NCBI RefSeq assembly: GCF_004348535.1
Contig: NZ_SMJX01000019.1
Location: forward strand, 1 to 49,540
From: Actinomadura sp. KC216
Lineage (GTDB): Bacteria > Actinomycetota > Actinomycetes > Streptosporangiales > Streptosporangiaceae
DNA: 49,540 nt
Reading direction: 5' to 3'
The notes beneath the pieces were generated by a model, which saw only the letters and a program-made list of their open reading frames with translations, did no database searches and was not told the DNA's origin. Below are positions 22,811 to 30,372 of the stretch, in pieces. Made by a program: the position numbers and the translations under genes. How positions within the stretch are numbered: the stretch's first letter is position 1; each line of letters starts with the position of its first letter.

Positions 22811-23485
22811 ATGAGACGTGCGCTCGCCGTCACCCTCACCTCGGGTCCGCTGCTGCTCACCGGGGGCGGGCTCGCCGCCGGGGCGGCCCTGCAGGCGTCC
22901 TCGGGCGGCGCCTTCGCGACGCCGGAACAGCGCTTCGGGACCACGGCCGTCGCGCTCAAGACCGACGAGATCGAGGTCGGGTCCGAGACGGCGCGCGCCG
23001 GGGACCCCATGCCCGACCTGGGGGAGCTCGCCGAGGTGAAGATCGTCGTGCGGCCGGGGGACCCCCGCGTCCCGCTGTTCATGGGGATCGGGCCCAAGGC
23101 GGAGGTCGAGCGCTACCTGCGCGGGGTGTCGCGGGACGAGTTCGTGTCCGCCGAGCTCAGCCCGTTCAAGCCGGTGTTCCGCCGGCTGCCGGGCGCGGAC
23201 CGGGCCGCCGCGCCGCCGTCGCGGCAGCGGTTCTGGGTCGCCAGCTCGGCGGGGGCCGGGACGCGCACCGTCACGTGGGACAAGACCGGCGGCGCCTGGT
23301 CCGTGGTCGTGATGCGGATGGACGGCCGGTCCGGCGTGGACGCGCACGCCTCGATCGGGCTGCGCTTCGGCTTCCTGCTGCCGGGCGCGATCGTCGCGCT
23401 GGCCGCCGGGACCGTCCCGATCGGCCGGGCGCTGGCCGCGCGCCGCCGCCACCGCCGGGCCGGTGCGCCTCACGAGGCGGCCTGA
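22811..23485 (+). CDS. membrane-anchored extracellular hypothetical protein, likely TetR target
   Basis: A 224-residue protein with an N-terminal hydrophobic segment (LAVTLTSGPLLLTGGGLAAG) and a second near the C-terminus (FGFLLPGAIVALAAGTVPI) followed by a basic tail. About 150 residues between them are predicted outside the cell. That part contains strand-like pieces AEVKIVVRPGDPRVPLFMGI and GTRTVTWDKTGGAWSVVVMR. The overall pattern (GPKAEVERYLRGVSRDEF before a WxVVVMRxDG strand and a final helix) resembles small two-helix proteins common in actinomycetes, of unknown function. AGGAG precedes the ATG. It shares its promoter region, with twin operators, with the TetR gene. Confidence 0.7.
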   Translation: MRRALAVTLTSGPLLLTGGGLAAGAALQASSGGAFATPEQRFGTTAVALKTDEIEVGSETARAGDPMPDLGELAEVKIVVRPGDPRVPLFMGIGPKAEVERYLRGVSRDEFVSAELSPFKPVFRRLPGADRAAAPPSRQRFWVASSAGAGTRTVTWDKTGGAWSVVVMRMDGRSGVDAHASIGLRFGFLLPGAIVALAAGTVPIGRALAARRRHRRAGAPHEAA

Positions 23486-23588
23486 TCGGGAGCCTGTCCG
23501 GATTGTGGTTTCTTGGGGTGTTCTCGTGCCCTCTTTTGGGGGTGCGCGTGCGACGCTCGATGGAGGTCACGGACGCCTGGAGGGGCTG

Positions 23589-24092
23589 ATGAAGGGGCTG
23601 CTCAACTCGCTGAACGAGGACGAGAAGGCCCTCGTCCGGGAGACCGGGAGCGGGGAACTCGCCGGCATGGAGGAGGACGGGCTCGTCGATCTGCACACGA
23701 GGATCAGGCGCGCCCGCGACAAGTACAGCAAGCTGTACCGGCGCACCGCGAGCGCGCGGGTCGAGAAGTACGGGGGACGGGGGAAGGCGCGTCCGAAGAA
23801 CGTCCGGAACGCGCAGAAGGCGGAGGTGTTCGAGGACGCGCTCGCCCGCGTGAGCTGGTACCTGGCGCGGGCGGCGCGGCGCAGCGCGTCCGCGCTCAAG
23901 GCGGAGCGGATCGCGGCGGCCCGGCCCGATACGCCCGCCCCGCCGAGGGGCGGGGTTCCGGAGGCGACGACGAAGTCGTCCCAGACGACGCGCCGCCGCA
24001 GGCCGACCAGCGCCGACCCGGCGCTGAACCGGAGGCACGCCGCGACCCGGGCGAAGGGCGCCAGGCGGCAGGCGAGACGCGACAGCCGCTAG
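23589..24092 (+). CDS. conserved basic hypothetical protein
   Basis: A 167-residue, strongly basic protein that I recognise only as a conserved actinobacterial type. The N-terminal part (LNEDEKALVRETGSGELAGM, then EEDGLVDLHTRIRRARDKYS) is helical with alternating charges. The middle (KNVRNAQKAEVFEDALARVS) is also helical. The C-terminal 60 residues are Arg/Lys/Ala/Thr-rich and probably disordered, suggesting contact with nucleic acid; this is inference. TGGAGGGG precedes ATG 23589. Its stop TAG overlaps the convergent ROK gene's stop by four bases (CTAG). Confidence 0.65.
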   Translation: MKGLLNSLNEDEKALVRETGSGELAGMEEDGLVDLHTRIRRARDKYSKLYRRTASARVEKYGGRGKARPKNVRNAQKAEVFEDALARVSWYLARAARRSASALKAERIAAARPDTPAPPRGGVPEATTKSSQTTRRRRPTSADPALNRRHAATRAKGARRQARRDSR

Positions 24093-25222
24093 AGCGTCCG
24101 GGGCGCGTCGATCACCTCGGGGGCGAGGATGCGGTCCAGGACCATGGCGGCGCAGCCCTTGAGGCCCGCCTGCTCGCCCAGGCGGCTCGGCTCGATGCGC
24201 AGGCTCCGGGTGGCGAACGCGGTGGAGCGCTGGTAGACGGCCTCGCGCAGGCCCGCGATGAGGGGCGCGTCCGCGCCGGCGAGGTCGCCGCCGAGGACGA
24301 CGACTGCGGGGTTGAGGAGGTTGACGGCGGTGGCGACGACCTCGCCGATGCGGCGTCCGGCCTCGCGGAGGAGCGCGACGGTGGCCGGGTCGCCGGAGCG
24401 GGCGAGGGCGGCGAGGCCGGCGAGATCGGTGGCGGGCGAGCGGGCGAGGAGCGCGGTGCCGCCCGCGATGGTTTCGACGCAGTTGACGTTGCCGCAGCGG
24501 CACGGCGCCTCGACGGCGGCGGGGACGGGCACGTGCCCGATCTCGCCCGCGGCGCCGAGCGCGCCCCGCTGGATGCGGCCGCCGCTGATGAGGCCCGCGC
24601 CGATGCCGGTGGACACCTTCACGAAGAGCAGGTCGTCGACGTCCGGGTGGGCCTGGTGCTCGCCCAGCGCGGCGGCGTTGACCTCGTTGTCCAGGTAGGC
24701 GGGGACACCGAAGCGGGCGCGGATCGGGGGGCCGACGTCGATGCCGTCCCAGCGTCCGGCGGCGTGCTCGACCGTGTCGGGGACGCCGAGGCCGACGCCG
24801 CGGACGGTGGACGCGTCCAGCCCGGAGGAGGCGAGCAGCGACGTCCACTCGTCGAGGAGGCGCGGGAGCGTCTTGCCGGGGGAGGCCTCGGCCGGGGGGC
24901 CGTCGGCGCGGGCGAGGATCGTGCCCGCGAGGTCGCACACGGCGAGCTGGCCGCGGGACTGGCCGAGGTTCGCGACGAGGACGGTGCCGCCCGCCGCGTT
25001 GAACTCCAGCCGGGCGGGCGGGCGCCCGCCGGTGGAGGGCCCGTCGGCGCGCTCGACCACGAGGCCGCGGGAGACCAGCGCGGCGACGCGGGCCGCCACG
25101 GCGGGACGGGACAGCCCGGTGACGCGGCCCAGCTCGGCGCGGGTGGCGACGCCGTCCTCCCGGATCAGGCGGAGCACGTCCCCGCTGGTGGACGGGCGGG
25201 TCCCGGGGCGCGGCATCGGCAT
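24089..25222 (-). CDS. ROK-family transcriptional regulator, probable controller of the Entner-Doudoroff operon
   Basis: About 377 residues. An N-terminal winged helix (VLRLIREDGVATRAELGRVT, then GLSRPAVAARVAALVSRGLV) is followed by a ROK sugar-kinase-like domain: LGVGVPDTVE-type strand, GIGAGLISGG, the GEIGHVPV block and the zinc motif CRCGNVNCVET. The fold therefore senses a sugar or sugar phosphate as NagC/XylR-type regulators do. The gene is divergent from edd-glk-eda across a 150-base gap, so glucose- or gluconate-linked control is likely. ATG 25222 is chosen; ATG 25216 or a TTG at 25234 are alternatives, and no clear ribosome binding site decides between them. Confidence 0.88.
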   Translation of the reverse strand: MPMPRPGTRPSTSGDVLRLIREDGVATRAELGRVTGLSRPAVAARVAALVSRGLVVERADGPSTGGRPPARLEFNAAGGTVLVANLGQSRGQLAVCDLAGTILARADGPPAEASPGKTLPRLLDEWTSLLASSGLDASTVRGVGLGVPDTVEHAAGRWDGIDVGPPIRARFGVPAYLDNEVNAAALGEHQAHPDVDDLLFVKVSTGIGAGLISGGRIQRGALGAAGEIGHVPVPAAVEAPCRCGNVNCVETIAGGTALLARSPATDLAGLAALARSGDPATVALLREAGRRIGEVVATAVNLLNPAVVVLGGDLAGADAPLIAGLREAVYQRSTAFATRSLRIEPSRLGEQAGLKGCAAMVLDRILAPEVIDAPRTL

Positions 25223-25276
25223 CCGGCCAGTCAAGCACGCGGCCCTTCGGTACGTCCAGTTATTGCAAGATGCACT

Positions 25277-25300
25277 CTTTCGTAAGATCAGCTTTATAAG
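25277..25300. promoter_or_regulatory. candidate operator half-sites between the ROK gene and edd
   Basis: This unusually AT-rich stretch holds CTTTCGTAAG (25277-25286) and CTTTATAAG (25292-25300), 15 bp apart, both near-palindromic with CTT/AAG ends. Its place between a ROK regulator and its probable target operon suggests regulator binding. No defined consensus supports it. Confidence 0.35.
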
Positions 25301-25377
25301 TCGGGTTGTGCCGGTTACGTATGTCTCGGTAGCTTGACGATCTGGAGATCGAGATCCCCCTGGTCCTGGAGCGTCCT

Positions 25378-27189
25378 ATGGCCCTACATCCCGCGCTGGC
25401 GGAAGTGACCCGGCGCGTCGCCGAGCGGAGCGCCGGACCGCGCGGCGCCTACCTGAGCCGTATCCGCGACGCCCGGACGGAGGGGCCGGTACGCGGCGGG
25501 ATGGGCTGCGCGAACCTCGCCCACGGCTTCGCGGCCTGCGGCGTCCAGGACAAGCTGTGGCTCAGGGGCGACGTCACCCCCAACATCGCGATCGTGTCGG
25601 CGTACAACGACATGCTCTCCGCGCACCAGCCGCTGAAGGACTACCCCGGCCTGCTGAAGTCCGCGATCCGCGCGGCGGGCGGGACGGCGCAGTTCGCGGG
25701 CGGCGTGCCCGCGATGTGCGACGGGATCACGCAGGGCCGCGCCGGGATGGAGCTGTCGCTGTTCAGCCGGGACGTGGTGGCGATGGCCACGGCGGTCGCG
25801 CTGTCGCACGACATGTTCGACGGCGCGCTGCTGCTCGGCGTGTGCGACAAGATCGTCCCGGGGCTGGTGATCGGGGCGCTGTCGTTCGGGCACCTGCCGG
25901 TGGTCCTGGTCCCCGCCGGGCCGATGGCGTCGGGGCTGCCGAACGGGGAGAAGGCGAAGGTCCGCAAGCGGTTCGCGGCCGGGGAGATCGGGCGCGAGCA
26001 GCTCCTCGCCGCCGAGGCCGCGTCCTACCACTCGCCCGGCACCTGCACCTTCTACGGGACGGCCAACTCCAACCAGCTCCTGATGGAGGTCATGGGCCTG
26101 CACCTGCCGGGGGCGAGCTTCGTCCCGCCGGGCACGAAGCTGCGCGACGCCCTGACCGAGGCGGCGGGACGGCGCGTCCTGGAGCTCACCGGCCTGACCG
26201 ATGGCTACCTCCCCGTCGGCGAGCTGCTGGACGAGCGCGCGTTCGTCAACGGGGTCGTCGCGCTGCTGGCCACCGGCGGGTCCACGAACCACACGCTGCA
26301 CCTGGTCGCGATGGCGGCGGTGGCCGGAATCGAGCTGACCTGGGGCGACTTCGACGAGCTGTCCGAGGTCACGCCGCTGCTCACCCGCCTCTACCCGAAC
26401 GGGACCGCCGACGTGAACCACTTCCACGCGGCGGGCGGCACCGCGTTCCTCATCGGCGAGCTGATCGACGCGGGTCTCCTCCACGAGGATGCGAGGACGG
26501 TCGGCGGCGGCTCCCTGGCCGAGTACCGGAAGGTTCCGGAGGTCGAGGGCGGCCGGGTCGAATGGCGGGAGACCGTTCCCGTGTCGGGCGACACGGGCGT
26601 GCTGCGTCCCGTGGCCGAGCCGTTCGACGCGCACGGCGGCCTGCGCACCGTGCGCGGCAACCTGGGCCGGGCGGTGATCAAGGTGTCGGCGGTGCGTCCC
26701 GGGCACCGGACGATCGAGGCCCCCGCCCGCGTGTTCGACTCGCAGGAAGGGTTCCAGGACGCGTTCGCCGCCGGGGAGCTCGACCGGGACGTGGTCGCGG
26801 TCGTCCGCAACCAGGGGCCGCGCGCCAACGGGATGCCCGAGCTGCACGGGCTGACCCCGCCGCTGTCCGTCCTCCAGGACCGGGGGCACCGCGTGGCACT
26901 CGTCACGGACGGGCGCATGTCGGGCGCGTCCGGGGCGGTGCCCGCCGCGATCCACGTGTCGCCCGAGGCGGCGGCGGGCGGGCCGCTCGCCCGCGTCCGC
27001 GACGGCGACGTCGTCCGGCTCGACGCGGACGCCGGGGTGCTGGAGGTCCTCGTCCCCGATGACGAGTTCCAGGGCCGCGAACCCGCCGCCGGGCCGCCCG
27101 ACGAGACCTGGGGGACGGGACGCGAGCTGTTCGGGGCGTTCCGCGCCGCCGTCGGCCCGGCCGAGCGCGGCGCGGGAGTCTTCGCGTGA
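25378..27189 (+). CDS. edd: 6-phosphogluconate dehydratase
   Basis: A 603-residue IlvD/Edd-family Fe-S dehydratase. Family blocks include [86 protein letters not shown] and, at the end, [14 protein letters not shown]. The cysteines in MCDG, VCDK and GTCTF are those expected to hold the cluster. The N-terminal extension and length favour Edd over dihydroxyacid dehydratase, and the next two genes supply glucokinase and KDPG aldolase. The enzyme converts 6-phosphogluconate to 2-keto-3-deoxy-6-phosphogluconate. GGAG lies seven bases before ATG 25378. Confidence 0.95.
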   Translation: MALHPALAEVTRRVAERSAGPRGAYLSRIRDARTEGPVRGGMGCANLAHGFAACGVQDKLWLRGDVTPNIAIVSAYNDMLSAHQPLKDYPGLLKSAIRAAGGTAQFAGGVPAMCDGITQGRAGMELSLFSRDVVAMATAVALSHDMFDGALLLGVCDKIVPGLVIGALSFGHLPVVLVPAGPMASGLPNGEKAKVRKRFAAGEIGREQLLAAEAASYHSPGTCTFYGTANSNQLLMEVMGLHLPGASFVPPGTKLRDALTEAAGRRVLELTGLTDGYLPVGELLDERAFVNGVVALLATGGSTNHTLHLVAMAAVAGIELTWGDFDELSEVTPLLTRLYPNGTADVNHFHAAGGTAFLIGELIDAGLLHEDARTVGGGSLAEYRKVPEVEGGRVEWRETVPVSGDTGVLRPVAEPFDAHGGLRTVRGNLGRAVIKVSAVRPGHRTIEAPARVFDSQEGFQDAFAAGELDRDVVAVVRNQGPRANGMPELHGLTPPLSVLQDRGHRVALVTDGRMSGASGAVPAAIHVSPEAAAGGPLARVRDGDVVRLDADAGVLEVLVPDDEFQGREPAAGPPDETWGTGRELFGAFRAAVGPAERGAGVFA

Positions 27190-28166
27190 GCGGCGGCGCC
27201 GGGCCGTGGCTCGTCGGGGACATCGGCGGCACCAACGCGCGGTTCGCCCTGGTGGACGGGCCGGACGGCGCCCCGTCCCGCGTGGAGTCCCTCCCGACCC
27301 GCGACCATGCCGGCCTCGCCGAGGCGGCCGCGGCCTATCTCGCCGAGTTCGCGCCGGACGTGCGTCCGTCCGCCGCGTGCCTGGCGGTGGCGGGGCCGGT
27401 CGCGGGCGGGACGTACCACCTGACGAACGCGGGCTGGCCGAAGGGCACCCCCGAGGCGGTGCGCGTGCACCTCGGCCTGCCCCACCTGGAGATCATCAAC
27501 GACTTCGAGGCGCTCGCCCTCGCCCTCCCGCGCCTCGGCGCGGACGACCTCATATCCATCGGCGACGTCACCACGGCTGAGGTCGCGCCCCTCGCCGTCG
27601 TCGGCCCGGGCACGGGGCTCGGCGTCGCGGGGCTCGTCCCCACGCCGTCCGGGTGGGTGCCGCTGCCCGGGGAGGGCGGCCAGGTCGACCTCCCCGCCGC
27701 GACCGGCCGCGAGCTGGAGGTCGCGCGGTTGCTGCGCGCCGAGCGCGGCGTGGCGAACGCCGAGTACCTGCTGTCCGGCGGCGGCCTGACCCGCATCCAC
27801 CGGTACCTGGCCGAGATCGACGGCGAGCCCGCCGGGGACCTCACCGCCAGGGAGATCACCGAGCGCCGCGACGACCCGCGCTGCCACGAGACGCTGCTGA
27901 TGTTCTGCGCGCTGCTCGGATCGCTCGCCGGGAACGTCGCGCTGACGCTCGGCGCCCGCGGCGGCGTCTACCTGGGCGGCGGGATCCTGCCGCGCATCGC
28001 GGACGTGCTCCGCGGCAGCGCGTTCCGGGCCCGCTTCGAGGGGAAGCCTCCCGTCGAGGACTACCTGCGCGGCATCCCGACCGCGCTGATCGTCCACCCC
28101 GGCCCGGCGCTCGCCGGTGCCACGATGCGGCTCGCGCAGAGCCTGCCCACAAGGGAGACCGCATGA
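27186..28166 (+). CDS. glk: glucokinase (Glk family)
   Basis: A 326-residue glucokinase of the hexokinase-like bacterial Glk type, not the ROK type usual for actinomycetes: it lacks the CxCGxxGC zinc motif. It shows [17 protein letters not shown] (phosphate-1 loop), [15 protein letters not shown] with the catalytic Asp, [15 protein letters not shown] (phosphate-2) and [13 protein letters not shown]. It phosphorylates glucose for entry into the Entner-Doudoroff route. Its GTG overlaps the edd stop, and its own stop overlaps eda as ATGA, giving a compact three-gene operon. Such a Glk-type enzyme with edd and eda is the arrangement seen in many proteobacteria. Confidence 0.92.
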   Translation: MSGGAGPWLVGDIGGTNARFALVDGPDGAPSRVESLPTRDHAGLAEAAAAYLAEFAPDVRPSAACLAVAGPVAGGTYHLTNAGWPKGTPEAVRVHLGLPHLEIINDFEALALALPRLGADDLISIGDVTTAEVAPLAVVGPGTGLGVAGLVPTPSGWVPLPGEGGQVDLPAATGRELEVARLLRAERGVANAEYLLSGGGLTRIHRYLAEIDGEPAGDLTAREITERRDDPRCHETLLMFCALLGSLAGNVALTLGARGGVYLGGGILPRIADVLRGSAFRARFEGKPPVEDYLRGIPTALIVHPGPALAGATMRLAQSLPTRETA

Positions 28167-28789
28167 TCGCCGCTGACCTGTTCGACCTCGCGCCCGTCAT
28201 CCCCGTCGTGGTGCTGGACGACGCGGACGCGGCCGTCCCGCTGGCCCGCGCGCTGGTCGACGGCGGGCTCCCGGTGATCGAGGTGACGCTCCGCACGGAG
28301 GCGGCGCTCGCGGCGATCACGCGGATCGCGGCGGAGGTCCCGGACGCGGTCGTCGGCGCGGGGACGGTCGTCCGGCCGCAGGACGCCGAGCGGTCCGCGG
28401 CGGCCGGGGCCCGGTTCCTGGTCAGCCCCGGCTGCACGCCCCGGCTCCAGGCGGCGATGGCCGCGCAGGGGCTGCCGTTCCTGCCGGGTGTCGCGACCGC
28501 GTCCGAGGCGATCGCGCTGCTGGAGGACGGGATCACGGCGATGAAGTTCTTCCCCGCCGAGGCCGCGGGCGGGATCCCGTACCTCAAGGCGCTGCACGGG
28601 CCGTTGCCGCAGCTCCGGTTCTGCCCGACCGGCGGTGTCGGGCCGGGGAACGCCGCCGACTATCTGGCGCTAAAGAATGTCGGCTGCGTCGGCGGGTCCT
28701 GGCTCACGCCCCCGGACGCCGTCCGCGGCGGCGACTGGGACCGCATCCGCAAGCTCGCCGCCGAAGCCGCGGCGCTGCGCTCCGGCTGA
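28163..28789 (+). CDS. eda: 2-keto-3-deoxy-6-phosphogluconate aldolase
   Basis: A 208-residue class I KDPG/KHG aldolase, normal length. The catalytic Glu40 (VIEVTLRT) and Schiff-base Lys128 ([11 protein letters not shown]) are present, along with the phosphate-binding CPTGGV and GGSWL segments. It cleaves KDPG to pyruvate and glyceraldehyde 3-phosphate, the last step of the Entner-Doudoroff pathway started by edd. Its ATG overlaps the glk stop. Confidence 0.95.
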   Translation: MIAADLFDLAPVIPVVVLDDADAAVPLARALVDGGLPVIEVTLRTEAALAAITRIAAEVPDAVVGAGTVVRPQDAERSAAAGARFLVSPGCTPRLQAAMAAQGLPFLPGVATASEAIALLEDGITAMKFFPAEAAGGIPYLKALHGPLPQLRFCPTGGVGPGNAADYLALKNVGCVGGSWLTPPDAVRGGDWDRIRKLAAEAAALRSG

Positions 28790-28825
28790 TGTCACGTCCG
28801 GACGCCGCCGTCCCGTCTCCTGGGT

Positions 28826-29215
28826 ATGAACGATGCACCGACTCTTGAGAGCCTGAAGAAGCAGCGGACCGTCCGGCTGACGTCCTACCGCAAGGACGGC
28901 ACGCCGGTCGGCACGCCCGTCAGCGTCGTCGTGCGCGGCGACCACGCCTACTTCCGCACCTACGACAAGGCGTTCAAGGCGAAGCGGCTGGCCCGCAACC
29001 CCGAGATCGAGATCGCGCCGAGCACCGCCAAGGGGACGGTCACCGGCCCGGCGGTGCGCGGGCGCGCCCGGCTGCTGACGGTGGAGGACGCGCGGCCGAT
29101 CCGCAAGCTGCTGGCCCGCAAGTACCCCTTCCTGCAAGGGATCGCGGTGCCGCTGTTCCACAAGGTGAAGCGCTACCGGACCCTCCACTACGAGGTCACC
29201 CTGGAGGGTCGCTGA
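28826..29215 (+). CDS. PPOX-class F420-dependent oxidoreductase-like protein
   Basis: A 129-residue split-barrel protein. RTVRLTSYRKDGTPVGTPVS followed by AYFRTYDKAFKAKRLARNP is the pattern of the F420-binding PPOX-class proteins of actinobacteria, in which basic residues bind the deazaflavin. RKYPFLQGIAVPLFHKVKRY is the usual C-terminal helix. The substrate is unknown. It lies 36 bases after eda on the same strand, but its function seems unrelated. Its last 20 bases overlap the 3' end of a small convergent gene. Confidence 0.85.
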   Translation: MNDAPTLESLKKQRTVRLTSYRKDGTPVGTPVSVVVRGDHAYFRTYDKAFKAKRLARNPEIEIAPSTAKGTVTGPAVRGRARLLTVEDARPIRKLLARKYPFLQGIAVPLFHKVKRYRTLHYEVTLEGR

Positions 29216-29369
29216 CGCGTGCGCAGTGCGGGCAGGGACCGGCGACGAGGCCCCGCCCGCCGCCGGTCGGGACGAGGTCCATCCGGAGCCGGCCGCACGC
29301 GCAGCGGGTCCAGACGACGATGCCGTCGCTGGTCAGATGCCGGGAGAGGGTGGTGTTCCGCTGATCCAT
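29196..29369 (-). CDS. 57-residue zinc-ribbon-like small protein
   Basis: A very small gene (ATG 29369) divergent from the LysR gene. The protein begins MDQRNTTLSRHLTSDGIVVW and carries two cysteine pairs, RCACGRLRMDL and GPCPHCARV, separated by ~20 residues that include a Gly-rich turn. That is the layout of a one-domain zinc ribbon. Codon use is of the normal high-GC type and the start faces a shared promoter region, which argues against a chance frame. Function is unknown; small zinc ribbons beside regulators sometimes bind partner proteins. Confidence 0.6.
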   Translation of the reverse strand: MDQRNTTLSRHLTSDGIVVWTRCACGRLRMDLVPTGGGRGLVAGPCPHCARVSDPPG

Positions 29370-29380
29370 GCCACCAGTCT

Positions 29381-29398
29381 GCAACGGCCGAACGTTGC
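29381..29398. promoter_or_regulatory. inverted repeat between the zinc-ribbon gene and the LysR gene
   Basis: GCAACG (29381-29386) and CGTTGC (29393-29398) form a 6-6-6 dyad in the 72-base divergent gap. LysR regulators commonly bind such dyads next to their own gene. This is the best candidate site here, without a known consensus. Confidence 0.45.
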
Positions 29399-29441
29399 CG
29401 TCCATTTCAGATTTCCGCACTGGATCGTGCAACATGGTTTC

Positions 29442-30368
29442 ATGATTGATCTGCGGCGGCTGCACATGCTCCGGCTCGTCCACCAGTTCGGGACGGTCAC
29501 CTCGGCGGCGGAGGCGATGCACCTCACCCCCTCGGCGGTCTCGCACCACCTGCGCGAGCTGGCGCGGGAGCTGAAGGTGCCGCTGCTGGAGCCGCAGGGC
29601 CGCAAGGTGAGGCTGACCCCGGCCGCGCACCTGCTGATCGAGCACGCCGACGGGCTGCTCGCCAGGTGGGAGGAGACGCTCGCCGACCTGGAGTCGCACC
29701 GCGCCGGGGTCGCGGGTCCGCTGCGCATGTGCGGGTTCACGACGGCGGTCGGCGGGCTGATCGCCCCGGCCGCGGGCGCGCTGCTGCGCGAGGATCCCGG
29801 CCTCGCCGTCGAGATCCGCGAGTGCGACACCGACGAGGCGATGGGTCTGCTCGCCGCCGGCGAGACCGACATCGCCGTCATCGAGCCCACCCCGGACGCG
29901 CCGCCGCCCGGCGACCCGCGCTTCGACCGGGAGCCGCTGCTGGAGGAGGCGCTCGACCTGATCGTCCCCGGCGGGCACCCGCTCGCGCTCCGGCCCGGGG
30001 TCTCCCTGGAGGACGCGGCCGGCGAGGCGTGGATCAGCGTCCATCCCGAAGCCTGCGCCCACCACCAGCAGGTCATGGCGTACTGCGCCGCCGCCGGGTT
30101 CACGCCCCGCATCTCCCACCACGCCACCACCTGGTCGGTGATCTGGGCGCTGGTCGCCAACGGGCTCGGGGTGTCGCTCGTCCCGAGGCTGGCGGGCGGG
30201 CCGTCCGACCAGCCGGTCGTGCGGGTCCCGCTGACGGGCGACGGCGTCCCGAAGCGGCGGGTGCTGACGTGCGTGCGGCGGGGGAGCCGCGGCCATCCGC
30301 TGATCGTCCGGGCCCTGGGCGCGCTGCACGACGCCGTCCCCGACCGCTGCACCCGGATGGCCGCCTGA
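29442..30368 (+). CDS. LysR-family transcriptional regulator
   Basis: A 308-residue regulator. Residues 1-60 form the winged helix (LRRLHMLRLVHQFGTVTSAA, then EAMHLTPSAVSHHLRELARE) and the remainder the periplasmic-binding-like effector domain (GPLRMCGFTTAVGGLIAPAA; DIAVIEPTP; WALVANGLGVSLVPRL). It resembles the ArgP/PBP2-type branch common in Streptomyces. Start ATG 29442 is supported by domain length; no strong Shine-Dalgarno sequence is seen. It is divergent from the small zinc-ribbon gene, a likely target, and convergent with the ABC permease (4 bases apart). Confidence 0.9.
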   Translation: MIDLRRLHMLRLVHQFGTVTSAAEAMHLTPSAVSHHLRELARELKVPLLEPQGRKVRLTPAAHLLIEHADGLLARWEETLADLESHRAGVAGPLRMCGFTTAVGGLIAPAAGALLREDPGLAVEIRECDTDEAMGLLAAGETDIAVIEPTPDAPPPGDPRFDREPLLEEALDLIVPGGHPLALRPGVSLEDAAGEAWISVHPEACAHHQQVMAYCAAAGFTPRISHHATTWSVIWALVANGLGVSLVPRLAGGPSDQPVVRVPLTGDGVPKRRVLTCVRRGSRGHPLIVRALGALHDAVPDRCTRMAA

Positions 30369-30372
30369 GCCC

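Noticed and set aside
28789..28826. Possible terminator hairpin after eda
   Set aside because: Only a five-base stem (TCCGG/CCGGA) with a 12-base loop; too weak to call.
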